Shown here: positions 24,701 through 34,845 of the stretch, in pieces
Position numbering within the stretch: the first letter of the stretch is position 1
Layout: each line of letters begins with the position of its first letter
Assembly (NCBI GenBank): GCA_020631735.1
Contig: CM036223.1
Span: forward strand, 7,044,191 to 7,108,190
Origin: Saccharum officinarum
Taxonomy: Eukaryota > Streptophyta > Magnoliopsida > Poales > Poaceae
DNA: 64,000 nt
Direction of reading: 5' to 3'
Made by a program: the position numbers and the translations under genes
Notes under the pieces: generated by a model
Told to the model about the DNA's origin: nothing
Seen by the model: only the letters and a program-made list of their open reading frames with translations
Database searches by the model: none

Positions 24701-25724
24701 TAAAGATGGCAACGGGTAAAATCCATGCAGATATATGTATCACAAACCTGCACTCGTGAGGTTATTTTTGTGCCCGCACCCACGCCGCAACCTACCACGG
24801 GCAGCGCTACGCGCCCGCACCCGCTATCCGCGGGCATGCTTTGCCCGCGGGCATGCCCGCACCCCCGCCAGACGACGGCGGGGAAGACGACGGTGGTCTA
24901 CTCGAAGCCTCGAAGCGGGGAGGAGATTGCGACCTGCGGAGCCACTGAGCCTTCGTCGAAGCCACCTAGCCAGATCCGCGCCGCCACCGAGTGAGGGAGG
25001 GACTCCGGGCCCGCACCACCGTGCTGAGCGAGGGCGCGGCTGCCTTCCCTGCCCTGGATCCGCGGCCACCTTCTCTGCCCTGGATCCACGCCACCGTGCT
25101 GAGCGAACGAGGGAGAGAGCCGGGTTCGGCCACCCTGCTCGCACCGGCGCCAGCCGCCGCCTCCTCGGGTAGGGGTCGCCCCACCATGGATCCACACCGT
25201 CGGCGCTGGTGGGGGCCGGCCCGCCATGGATCCGCGCCGCGGGAGACAGCTGCCGCGAGGCCCGCGCTCACCGGCCACCGCCTCTGCTATGGATCTGAGC
25301 ATCGGCGAGGGAGAGAGGTCGTGCCACACGACGCCAAGGAGGAGCGTCGCGAGGGTGAGAGGCAGCTCCACCGCGCCTGGAGGAGCGACGCCACGAACCT
25401 GCAACTGCGTGGGGAGGCGCGAGCGTGACTAGGGAGTGGGGAGGCGGGGTCGCGCGGGTGAGGCGGCTGCTAGTGGGATGGATTGGGGATTTGGATGAGT
25501 GAAACCGTAGAACTGAAGGTTATATATATCTTCCACAGTGGCCCCACATGTCAGTCGGGTTTGCGGGTACAGGCATACTTCTTTCTTGCCCGTCAACCTT
25601 TGCCCGTTGGGCACAACTTTATACCCGCATCCGCGCCCGCGGGCACAGGTTCACGCCCGTATCCGCGCCCACTGGGTCGGGTGCCCGCAGGTACGCGGGT
25701 ATTTTATGCCCGTTGCCATCTTTA
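24701..25724. mobile_element. Non-autonomous hAT-like DNA transposon
   Basis: It begins TAAAGATGGCAACGGG and ends with the exact complement, a 16-base perfect terminal inverted repeat. The 8 bases CGCCCGAT occur immediately outside both ends (24693-24700 and 25725-25732). An 8 bp duplication with short TA-starting repeats is the hallmark of hAT elements. Subterminal regions are full of TGCCCGC / GCGGGCA motifs in both orientations, probable transposase-binding repeats. The 1024-base interior is GC-rich and has several overlapping open frames but no transposase motif, so it depends on a partner element. The interior contains ATATATAT near 25520 and may be captured genomic sequence. Confidence 0.88.
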
Positions 25725-25732
25725 CGCCCGAT

Positions 25733-26850
25733 GCTCCTCGTCTCACGCGCGCACCCATCTCTTCTCCGCTGCGCCTAGGCTAGATGCAGGACAGCCAAGG
25801 GCGAACCGGCGAAGGGCGACGCCACGACGGGTTGCTTGATCCGGCCTCGCGATTCCTTTGCCTCCTGCAGCATCAGGCCGCGGTGAGAAGCGTGTGCTCG
25901 TGGTGTTCATGGAGGTTTTCTGCTTCAGCTGCAGGAAGGGCCTGACAGCATGCGGTCCGCGTGCACGAGCACGTCTTGGCAGAGGCAGGTGCTAGCAGGA
26001 GAATAGAGGTGTCCACAACCTGTTCGACACAGCGCCCAAACGGAATGTGCTGTTCCAACTTCCGAGTGACAAGTTCAAGAACATGGCTGATGTGAGCCTG
26101 CCATTATATTTTTCCTATGCCTGAACTAATCGGTCATTTCTTATATAATAAGTGCGTACAAGCGACGATAGTGGTCCCTCCTGAACTGCTTCATAGAAAT
26201 TCCACTATCAAAACTGGGCCAACACATAGAAACTCAAGAAGGATTTAAGCGAACACATATGGCATCGCTATTGAAATTAGACAAAAAGTGTTGCAACTAT
26301 ATATAATATAATTATTATATTGATGATTTTTTTAAAAAAATATTGTAATCATGTTGCTCTTATTTATCCTTGATACATTTTCTATAAAATAGTTACACAA
26401 CGGTATACAAATATTTATTTATAGCTGATCCCAGCTACATGTAGAGCATTAAACAGCTTAGAGACGGAATCATATCTGTGGGTTATATGATCGGTCTTTA
26501 TACCTGTCTGTATGATAGATTCGATGCGTTTAAAGACGAACCCCTGTCTGTGAGTTGTACATACCCTTAGAACGCTGACATACGCGCAGGCGCAGGGCGC
26601 TTTCTTAATTAGTTGGAGAAAAGAGCAAGGGAAAATTTTTAAAAAAAAACACTACTAGTACTTTTATTTTCTGAGAAAAAAAATCGGTGAGGATTGTCAC
26701 CGGTCACGAGTCTATGCACAAACATTTTAAGAGAGCTGTGTAGTCTTACTAAATTTACGTGGTGTTTATTTTTTTCGCCCCAACAGCTCCCCATGTCATG
26801 TGAAGTCGTGGCTAGCACAAAAGGGTACATAACGTCCGTTTGAATCACAC
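25733..26850. other. Intergenic DNA with possible exon remnant
   Basis: A stretch near 25990-26090 reads as an open frame ending before GTGAGC, a good donor site, and looks like a gene fragment that I cannot assign. The remainder (26100-26850) is AT-rich and without coding support. Confidence 0.3.
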
Positions 26851-26853
26851 TCA

Positions 26854-27094
26854 GCCCTCGTTTAGATTGAAGATTTTTTCAACCTGATGAATAGTACCAC
26901 TTTCGTCTTATTTGACAAATATTATCCAATCGTAGACCAACTAGGCTCAAAAGATTCATCTCGTGATTTTGAACTAAACTGTGTAATTAGATATTTTTTT
27001 ACCTACATTTAGTACTCCATGCAAGCGGCTAAAAATTGATGTGATGGAGAGAGAGTGAAAAAACTTGGAATTTTGAGGTGATCTAAACATGGGC
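26854..27094. mobile_element. MITE with TCA target duplication
   Basis: The ends GCCCTCGTTTAGAT and GCCCATGTTTAGAT are inverted. TCA flanks at 26851-26853 and 27095-27097. The core TACCACTTTCGTCTTATTTG is intact. Confidence 0.8.
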
Positions 27095-27097
27095 TCA

Positions 27098-28761
27098 GTA
27101 TTACTCGTAGTTGCTAGGCGTCGGTGATAAAAAAAAATGTATCACTTGCTATCTTACTGGCTGTTAAAACTGATTGTCAGAGGACTAAAGTATAGTTGTA
27201 TACTATTTGGTACACAGACCATTAGTTAATATTAATCTGATTTACCTCTCTTTGCTCAACTAGTAAACTAGGTGATATTGGACTATTGGAGTATGGACTA
27301 AAATCGTATTCGAATATTAGTTGATATATGGGGTATTAAATTAAATTTTTGCCGTAGTATCCGAGGTCAACGTCCGAGTGGCTGGTGGCGAATGGAGACT
27401 GAAACGCGTGCCAACCACGCAGTCACGCAGGGAAGGGATCCATTCTTGTATTGGCTTGCAGTAGTAACCGCAAAAATTGGAAATTGCAACTACAAATACT
27501 ACTAGTAGTATAATTGGTCGTATACGCGAGGTAAGCTATGACGAGTAGCAAGGAAGCATCTATCCATCTCGAGGCGCAGCGCATACACACGTTGTAGGAG
27601 GCAGCCGTGTACTCATTCCACCCTCAGCTCCTGCTTGGTCGTCGCAGTCGCAGTCGCAGTCGCAGCTTTTGTTGGGCTGCGTTTGTCCATGGATCCGTCA
27701 TCCTTGTGCGTTTACACTTTTACCCACGGTGACTCGCTGTGGAAGCAAAAGTTACACAGCCACCAGCCACTACTAGTAGTAGTAGTAGGAAGAAAAGAAA
27801 AGCAAAGCAAACGAAACGACGGGAGGCGGTCGTCGTTGGCGCTGCCCTTGTCACCCGGGTGAAGTGAAGGTGACGCACAGCTGGTCCTGGTCGCGCCTCC
27901 ACCGGCTACGACCGCCTCCTGTTCCGTGCGGCTCAGCAACGGCTGCGTTGCATGCCCTGCACCACCGACGTGCGACCGACACCGCCAGTCCACCACCCTT
28001 GGCCTTGGGTTGCTTACTTTCTTGCAAAATTGCTATTGGTCGCCCGTCGCCGCCGCGACGCAGCTGCACCGTTCCTCTCGTTTGTTGACGCTCCCCGCCG
28101 CGCCGCCTGCCTCATGCTTTTATTGTGGTCATAATAATAATAAATAAAATCCACTGGAATCATAAATAATTGAAAAGGGAAAAAAAATTGGTGCATAGAA
28201 AACGCATCACTGTTCGGTTGCGCCGCAGCTAGCTGCTGCTGGTGGTGGTGCACTGCCGCCGACGGATGGGGGCAGGGGCAGGCGTCGCGTCGCTTGTACG
28301 CCAGCCAAGCGTGAAGCATCTAATCCACACCGCACCGCACCTTCGAATCGGATTCCGCCCGGCCTTGCATATTCCTCCTGCGCGGAGGCAGCAGCGATTA
28401 ATTAGCCATTCCTTTTATAAAAAAAAAAACACCAGCCGCCTGATGGCATCCAACGCACGGCCAGGATCAGAAAGCGGACCCCCACCAGCCGCTCGGACGC
28501 TCCGTAGAGCGCAGTGCACCAACGCCACGTGGAGCGGGATCGGTGAACGCGCGCGTCTCCGTTCCGCCCGGCCGGCACCTCCGCACCGCACCGGCGGAGG
28601 GAAATCACAGAAACACCCTCCGAGTACAGGGGCACCCATTCCAACAGCTTACTACTACTACTGTACTTGCCACATTCCATGTACAGGGGCACGCACGCAA
28701 TTACAGGAAAAAACCGGGGGTGTTGGGGCCTTTTTCTTCCACCTCTGAGTCTCTGACTAAC
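27098..28761. other. Intergenic region upstream of the pyrophosphatase gene
   Basis: No supported gene. Short tandem repeats are present: CAGTCG units near 27640-27665 and TAG units near 27772-27790. ACGTGG (a G-box-like core) is at about 28525. GC content rises from about 27600, and the open frames on both strands reflect that. Confidence 0.5.
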
Positions 28762-28985
28762 GGCATGTTTAGTTCTTAAAAATTTTCCCAAAAATTTCCA
28801 GACGCATACATGAAGTATTAAATATAGATAAAAAATAAAACTAATTATACAGTTTAGCTGTAAATCACGAGACGAATCTTTTAATCCTAGTTGGTCCAGA
28901 ATTGGACACTAATTACCAAATAACAATAAAAATGTTACAGTATTTCACAGTGTTTTTTAAAAAAAATTTGCGAACTAAACCTGCC
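28762..28985. mobile_element. MITE, TGTTTAG-ended family
   Basis: The ends GGCATGTTTAGTTC and GGCAGGTTTAGTTCG are inverted, and the core blocks are present in reverse orientation (AGACGAATCTTTTAATCC, AAATAACAATAAAAATG). The 3 bp duplication is not clean. It lies just upstream of the pyrophosphatase promoter. Confidence 0.7.
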
Positions 28986-29121
28986 TTAAATTAAAATATT
29001 TTTTAAAAAAGAAAATTGCAAGCAAGCGTGGCTTCAAACGCGGAAAAGCGAGGGAGGGCCCACCGAGCCCACCCAGGAAGCGGGAAGTACTCCTGCTTCC
29101 ATTCCACCGTGGCGTGCCACC

Positions 29122-29322
29122 GTCTCTCTCTCTCTCTCTCTCTCGGTCCTCGTCCGCCGCGCCTCCTCCTCCCCGTCCTCCGCTCCGCCGCTTTAAAACC
29201 AGACCGCGCGGCTCCGCCCACTCCATCCCGACTCCGTCGCCTCGCGTGCCTTCTAGGGTTTCCTTCCCCGTCGGCGCCTCCTCCCTCTCCCCAGATTTGG
29301 ATCTAAGCCGCCGCCGACCCAG
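29122..29322 (+). promoter_or_regulatory. Pyrophosphatase core promoter region and leader exon
   Basis: A CT microsatellite at 29122-29144 is followed by CTTTAAAACC near 29191 (TATA-like), then a C-rich 5' leader containing CTAGGGTTT. The leader exon ends CCCAG at 29322 with a GTGCGT donor, and the matching acceptor GGCAG is at 30854, ten bases before the ATG. Y-patch (CT-rich) and an AGGGTTT box are common in plant housekeeping promoters. The exact start site is not determined. Confidence 0.55.
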
Positions 29323-30854
29323 GTGCGTACAACGTCTTCCTCCCTCCTTCAGTTCAGCTCCGTTCAGTTCCTCCCGCCCCGCCCCAAGCAGCTTGCTGCT
29401 GCTGCTGCTCGATCCCCCGTGTCGTTCCGCTTCGCCTCTCCGATTAGGCTTCCCGCTCCCGCTCCTTGGGAACTGGGGATGGGATGCTCTGCCCGCTCGC
29501 GCCGTCGCTTCCGGTTCAGAACAGGGGTGGCTGTATTTCATTTTTCGTTCGTCCATTCATTCATCCATCCCTTGTTCTCGCCAGCAGCCGCGAGGGTTTC
29601 AATTCCTCAAGCTCCTCCTTCCGACGTTATTACGTTGTCAGCCAATTTGATGCTCAGTTTTTTTTTTGGTGGGGGATTTCCCTCCAAACTCAAACAAGCT
29701 TTGCTTGTTCCTGCATCTCTCACCTTTTTTTTAAAAAAAAAACATGACATAACAAAAGTCAATTCAGATCGCGTTCATTTGCATCATCCACGCTCGCTGC
29801 TCTGATTACTTGCCGTGTCCTGACGCCATGTCAACAATACGCGTATGCGATTCAAACCCTGTTTAACGCCTGCTGCCAGCCTGCCTTGCCACCAATTTCC
29901 TCCATGCATTCATACCATAAGCGTACTACTCCCCCCACCCCTATTTGATTTAGTTTTAATTAGTTGCCACAATTTTACACGCAATAGACACACACCCGTA
30001 TCTCAACTTCACCATCCTCAGACAGGCGGCGTGGCTAGTCCTCTGCAGTAGGCACGGTTAGTCCGTTCTCTGCAATAGGCAAATTGCCTCTGCTCGCCGT
30101 CTCTCTGTACTTGCATGTATTAATACACTGCGAGTATCACTTCACAGCCCATTCGTCCTGTCGCTGCTCCAGATCGCGCGTCATGTATAATGGATCTGTT
30201 TCTATGTGCTGCTGAGGGCTGAGCCATACATCACATTCATGGTGCTGCAGCCTGCATGCATTGCAGGCTCCCTTGTTAGCTCACATCATGCTTTTCAGTT
30301 TGCTACCAGCTCGATCGTGAATGATCAATCTTTTGTTGATCATATGTTTCGCGTGCTCGTGTGATAATTATATGCAAAGGAAAGAAAAAAAGAACTTGGT
30401 TATATATTACATAATATCTAAGACGCTACAAGATTGGCGAGCATGATGACTTGTCTGGCTATGCGCCTTTGTTGTAGTTATTAACTAAACCAGACAAGAT
30501 AGATAGTGGCATCCATGTTGACGAAAGTAACCTGGAAACCTAGTAATCTTTATTTTGTCCTGTCTTCTTTTTTCGAAAAGATTACCTACAACCATTTATT
30601 TAGTTTTATGATCGCTCCTGATCCATGAAGGCTGTGACTCCCTCCTATTAGTTTGGGATATTTATAACAAAGGAACACAGATCAAAGCTTCCGAGTGTAG
30701 TCAGTGTTGGACCATGTCTTCAGCATCGACCATGTTACCACACGCGGTCAATGTTGGACTCTGTCATGAGTGTGCAATGTTTTTGCTCTTCCTTCTCCTG
30801 GAAGACCAAATCAAATCAACTTAACGGGAGACCTTGTATTGTAATCCTTGGCAG
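29323..30854 (+). other. Leader intron of the pyrophosphatase gene
   Basis: It is bounded by GTGCGT and GGCAG and is 1532 bases long. Long first introns in the 5' leader often raise expression in grasses. It contains no supported gene; the open frames at its start belong to GC-rich leader sequence. Confidence 0.55.
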
Positions 30855-30863
30855 GTTGTCTTG

Positions 30864-32812
30864 ATGGCGCCCGCTGTCGAAGCCGTGAAGGAGACAGGCT
30901 CGTTCCAAAAGGTTCCTGCCTTGAACGAAAGGATACTGTCATCCATGTCCAGGAGATCTGTTGCTGCACACCCTGGCATGATCTGGAGATAGGTATTGTA
31001 CACACTCGTCTTAGACAAATGGTCAGCCCTCGATTTCTGCTATTTGCATTGAGAATTTACGTCCTTCATCTTCAATTCATGCAGGTCCTGGCGCTCCAAC
31101 CATATTCAACTGTGTAAGGCCACCCTATCACGCTTCAACTGATTGACTTGTCTTCTTGTTGCTTAAGATCATTGTGTAATTTGGGTGATATGTTCATGTT
31201 AATAGCATAATGCCTTTTCTTTAATCGGTTTAAAAAAACTCTCCCTAGACTCTAAAACCAATGCCTATGAACTGTTTCCGTTATACGTATTCGTGTGCCA
31301 CCTGGCACTTTCTGATGCATGCTGAAATGTTTAAGAAAGACTCATAGAAGTGACTCCTACTTGTGTCAGGTCATTGAGATACCCAGGGGCAGCAAGGTTA
31401 AATATGAACTTGACAAGAAAACTGGACTGATCAAGGTAAAGCAATGCTGATACCCCAGAGTCTTATTGCAAAACTATATTTCTTGACAGTTCTGATATTT
31501 CCTGTTTTCCATTTCATTGTGTGTGCACGTGCAGGTGGACCGTGTGCTGTATTCATCAGTTGTTTACCCTCACAACTATGGATTCATTCCTCGCACACTT
31601 TGTGAAGACAGTGATCCTTTGGATGTACTGGTTATAATGCAGGTATGCTTCTTTTTTATATCATTGAATCACAAAATGGTATATCGGTAATGGTCTGAGC
31701 AGTCTTAGTTATATAAGTTGAGCTAATTTTCAAATCTTGTCATTTTCCATTTCTGGGTGTGGTTGAGAACATGTCTATAAACTGTTACTTCCATGCTTGC
31801 AGGAGCCAGTCATTTTCCATTTCTGTCTATAGTTGAGAACATGTCCATAAACTGTTACTTCTGTGCATGCAGGAGCCAGTTATCCCAGGCTGTTTCCTAC
31901 GTGCAAAGGCCATTGGCGTTATGCCATGATTGATCAAGGAGAGGCAGATGACAAGATAATTGCAGTGTGTGCTGATGATCCTGAGTACAAGCATTACAAT
32001 GATATCAAGGACCTCCCACCTCACCGCTTGGCTGAAATCAGGCGCTTCTTTGAGGACTGTATCCTTTTATGATTCATCAGTATTTAGTCCTGCTTGCCTA
32101 GAGTCTAGTACTACATAAAGTGATTAATGTTTTCATCATGCTTAATAAATTCTTCTAACTTTCTACATACAAGATACTATGCAAAATTCCCCAAACCTGA
32201 CCTGAACATCATAGCCTCTGCCAATTTTAGAAGAAAAAAATACTTGTCATGCGTTAACTATTTTAAGACGATACAAATGTTAGAATGCTTGCCTCCTGTT
32301 TAGATTGAATGGTTTCTTTAACCGGGACATTCAGACAAGAAGAATGAGAACAAGGAGGTTGCTGTGAACGACTTTCTGCCTGCAAGTGACGCTTATGAAG
32401 TCATACAGCACTCTATGTAAGTTGATTGATTGCAACTCTTCAGTCCTGATCACAGCAGTGATTTGTTGACATGTCCTCGTTTTGGGCCACGTTTAGATTG
32501 CAAAAAATTTCAAACCGATGAATACTATCACTTTCGTCTTATTTGGCAAATATTGTCCAATCATGGACCAACTAGGCTCAAAAGATTCATCTCGTGATTT
32601 CCAACTAAACTGTGTAACTAGTTATTTTTTACCTACATTTACTACTTTATGCATGGGTCCAAAGATTGATGTGATGGAGAGAGACTGAAAAAATTTTAAC
32701 TTTTGGGGTGCATCTAAACAAGGCATTGACTTTCAAGCTAACCACCCAGCAATGTGCTGTCCTTACACAGGGATCTGTATGCTACTACATTGTTGAGGGC
32801 CTGAGGAGGTAG
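30864..32812 (+). CDS. PPA: Soluble inorganic pyrophosphatase (family I), with three 1-base deletions
   Basis: It hydrolyses pyrophosphate to two phosphates, Mg-dependent, in the cytosol, pulling biosynthetic reactions forward. Seven coding exons: 30864-30992, 31085-31113, 31370-31435, 31535-31642, 31873-32058, 32335-32416, 32771-32812, all with GT-AG borders. The family signature DSDPLDV falls at residues 100-106, and the protein would be 214 residues, the usual plant length. The frame is broken three times by one missing base each: after 30974 (exon 1), at 31926 (exon 5) and at 32786 (last exon), each in a two-base homopolymer. Since every other codon is conserved, uncorrected sequencing deletions are more likely than decay. 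A pseudogenized homeolog remains possible. The last intron carries a MITE. Confidence 0.92.
31741..31880 (+). repeat. 70 bp tandem duplication spanning a splice acceptor
   Basis: CATTTTCCATTTCTG starts at 31741 and again at 31811, and each unit ends in GC-AG followed by GAGCCAGT. The duplicated unit includes the polypyrimidine stretch, the AG and the first bases of exon 5, so a second potential acceptor exists at 31801-31802. The downstream copy leads into the conserved coding sequence. Confidence 0.85.
32485..32724. mobile_element. MITE in the last intron of the pyrophosphatase gene
   Basis: GGGCCACGTTTAGATTGC at the left, and GCATCTAAACAAGGC at the right. The family core (ATCACTTTCGTCTTATTTGG, CTAGGCTCAAAAGATTCATC) lies between. 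It is spliced out with the intron. Confidence 0.75.
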
Positions 32813-32879
32813 GATCGCTGGTGGCTGGGGAAGGTGGAGGATGTTGACGAAAAACTGGAGACCGTTTACCACATGGAAC

Positions 32880-32979
32880 NNNNNNNNNNNNNNNNNNNNN
32901 NNNNNNNNNNNNNNNNNNNNNNNNNNNNNNNNNNNNNNNNNNNNNNNNNNNNNNNNNNNNNNNNNNNNNNNNNNNNNNN
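32880..32979. other. Assembly gap (100 N)
   Basis: Exactly 100 N, starting 68 bases after the pyrophosphatase stop codon, so the 3' untranslated region is truncated. Confidence 0.99.
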
Positions 32980-33211
32980 CGCACGTTTGTGTGCTAGCTG
33001 GGCCAGGCCGTGGGCAGGCCGGTTGGGTTAATTAGGAGGGGGAAAAAGGTTTCCTATTAGTTAAAATAGCTTTTCTTATTTTATATCTCTTTTGTTCCCA
33101 TTATTGCTAAGGCATGAGATATAAACAAAAATATATATATTACCTCACTTATATAACCTAATGTGACCTACTAAATATATTTTTAGGTCTCCAACTATTT
33201 CCAAGTGTTAT
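32980..33211 (-). repeat. Probable LTR fragment split by the Sirevirus (left part)
   Basis: This AT-rich sequence continues, across the Sirevirus and its GTTAT duplication, into 46165-46408. The right part ends at an LTR-like terminus (TGTAACAACCC on the minus strand). It would be the interior of that LTR. There are no coding features. Confidence 0.4.
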
Positions 33212-33653
33212 TGAAAGCATCTAGGCCCGAGGTTTGGTTTCGGCAATTGATGACAACGCTTTATTACCATGACTAACGTGTGTTTTGCAGAAACTTTGGT
33301 AAGTTAGGTCATGGAGGTTTTAACTGCTTTGGGCACCATGGTATTCATGCCCCTTGATGGAAATCGTTTCGGTTTTCAAAAGAGTGACGTCAAGATTAAG
33401 GACGGTTAGTTCCGGATGTCGAGGTGTTGAGAGACATTTGGAATAGTCGTTAGGATCTTCGTTTTTCTCTTTTGGCCGTACTATAAAGGGGGGCATGAGC
33501 GGGTAGCTTGACCTAGGCGAGTCCTATTTTTAGGTGTGGTGCACACTTGTTAAACTTGGCGCTAGGCAGCTCTAGAATAGCTCAAAGTTCAGTTGGAAGC
33601 AACTTGGTTCAAGTTGTGACGCGTTTCGGAGAGTTTCGGGTCGTTTTCCCATG

Positions 33654-34025
33654 ACCGGACGCGGTCCTCGGCATGACCGGACGCGTCCGTCAGTACAGTT
33701 CCGCGGCTAGGTTTCAGCTCTGACACCGGACGCGGTCCTCGCGAGGACCGGACGCGGTGGTCAGATGTCATCACGTGTCACTTGAGGGAAACACCCGATC
33801 GGACGCGACCTGGGTGTGATCGGCGCGTCCGGTCACAGTCCAGTAAGGTCCAGAGACGACCGGACGCGTCCGGTCATCACCGATCGGACGCGGTCGCGCG
33901 TCCGGTGCGAGTACAGTATGCTCCCTGCACGATCGGACGCGTCCGGTCACCCCTGACCGGTGCGTCCGGTCACTCAGTTGTTTTTCGGATTTCGACCGTT
34001 ACGAGCGACCGGCGCGTCCGGTCAG
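33654..34025 (+). promoter_or_regulatory. Palindromic GACCGGACGCGTCCGGTC repeats upstream of the LTR promoter
   Basis: More than ten full or half copies of the palindrome GACCGGACGCGTCCGGTC and relatives (ACCGGCGCGTCCGGTCA, GATCGGACGCG) occupy the U3 region, ending about 50 bases before the TATA box. Conserved CCGGAC/GTCCGG palindromes in this position are a described signature of Sireviruses and presumably bind a host transcription factor. They are CpG-rich, so they are also targets for methylation. The array is repeated at 44994-45390. Confidence 0.85.
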
Positions 34026-34075
34026 CTCGTGTTTTGCTGAGTCAGCGGGTAACGGTTCGTTTTGTCTGTGGGGTG

Positions 34076-34083
34076 TATAAATA
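34076..34083 (+). promoter_or_regulatory. LTR TATA box
   Basis: TATAAATA just downstream of the palindrome array. The equivalent in the 3' LTR is at 45441-45448. Confidence 0.75.
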
Positions 34084-34794
34084 CATCCCCACCACCTCTT
34101 TTAGAGGTCTCTTGCTCATTTGATCAGCTGATAAACACCTTTGGAGTGCAAGGGAGTGCAAGAGCACTAGTGAGGATAGAGATTTGAGAATCAAAGCTTG
34201 AGAGTTCCTCACTAGCGATTAGAGAGTAGCAAGTGTGCATCCACCTTCTCATTTGGGCTCGTAGTGGTCAAGTGAGAGTTCTAGCTTGTTACTCTTGGTG
34301 ATCGCCATCACCTAGACGGCTTGGTGGTGATTGGGAGTTCGGTGATCATCCGGCGGAGCTTGTGGATGACCCAACTCATCTTGTGAGCGGTTGTGGGTGA
34401 TTCACCGCGACGGAGTGTCAAAGAATCAACCCGTAGAGAGCACTTGATCCTTGCGCGGATCAAAGGGGAGCTACACCCTTGCGCGGGTGCTCCAACGAGG
34501 ACTAGTGGGGAGTGGCGACTCTCCGATACCTCGGAAAAACATCGCCGTGTTCCTTGCCCCTTTACATTCAAGCATTTACATTCTCGTATTTACTTTCATT
34601 GCTTGTTTTACATTCCTAGACTTGCCATGCTAGACTAGGATTGGAAACTAGGGTGCAAAACTTTGTATCGGTAGACTCTCTAGGAACACAAGTAGACACT
34701 AGGGGTGAATTCCGGCTTGTAGGATTTAATTCTTGCATTTAATTTTTAGAAAAGCCCAATTCACCCCCCTCTTGGGCATCTTGATCCTTTCAAT

Positions 34795-34810
34795 TGGTAT
34801 CGGAGCCGTG
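34795..34810 (+). other. Primer binding site of the Sirevirus
   Basis: TGGTATCGGAGCCGTG, two bases after the LTR end; one mismatch to the initiator-Met tRNA complement TGGTATCAGAGCC. Confidence 0.85.
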
Positions 34811-34845
34811 TTGCTCTATTTTTAGGCTTTACCGCCTAGAGCAAG

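Larger units (their letters stand above)
33212..34792 (+). repeat. 5' LTR of the Sirevirus
   Basis: It starts TGAAAGCATCTAGG and ends GATCCTTTCA; 1581 bases. It is very similar to the 3' LTR, which is 27 bases longer mainly through one extra palindromic unit. Confidence 0.93.

Noticed and set aside
24735..25432. Overlapping open frames of 68-168 residues
   Set aside because: They occur in several frames on both strands in a GC-rich interior of the hAT-like element, with no recognizable domain.
28242..28791. Open frames of 129-168 residues on both strands
   Set aside because: No domain, GC-biased composition, and no splice or promoter context; treated as intergenic.
29016..29805. Open frames over the pyrophosphatase leader
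   Set aside because: GC-rich leader and first intron sequence; frames are not conserved in type and cross the leader donor site.
33654..34025. CRISPR-like array of regularly repeated palindromes
   Set aside because: The repeats have irregular spacing, lie in an LTR promoter of a plant retrotransposon, and match the Sirevirus palindrome signature.
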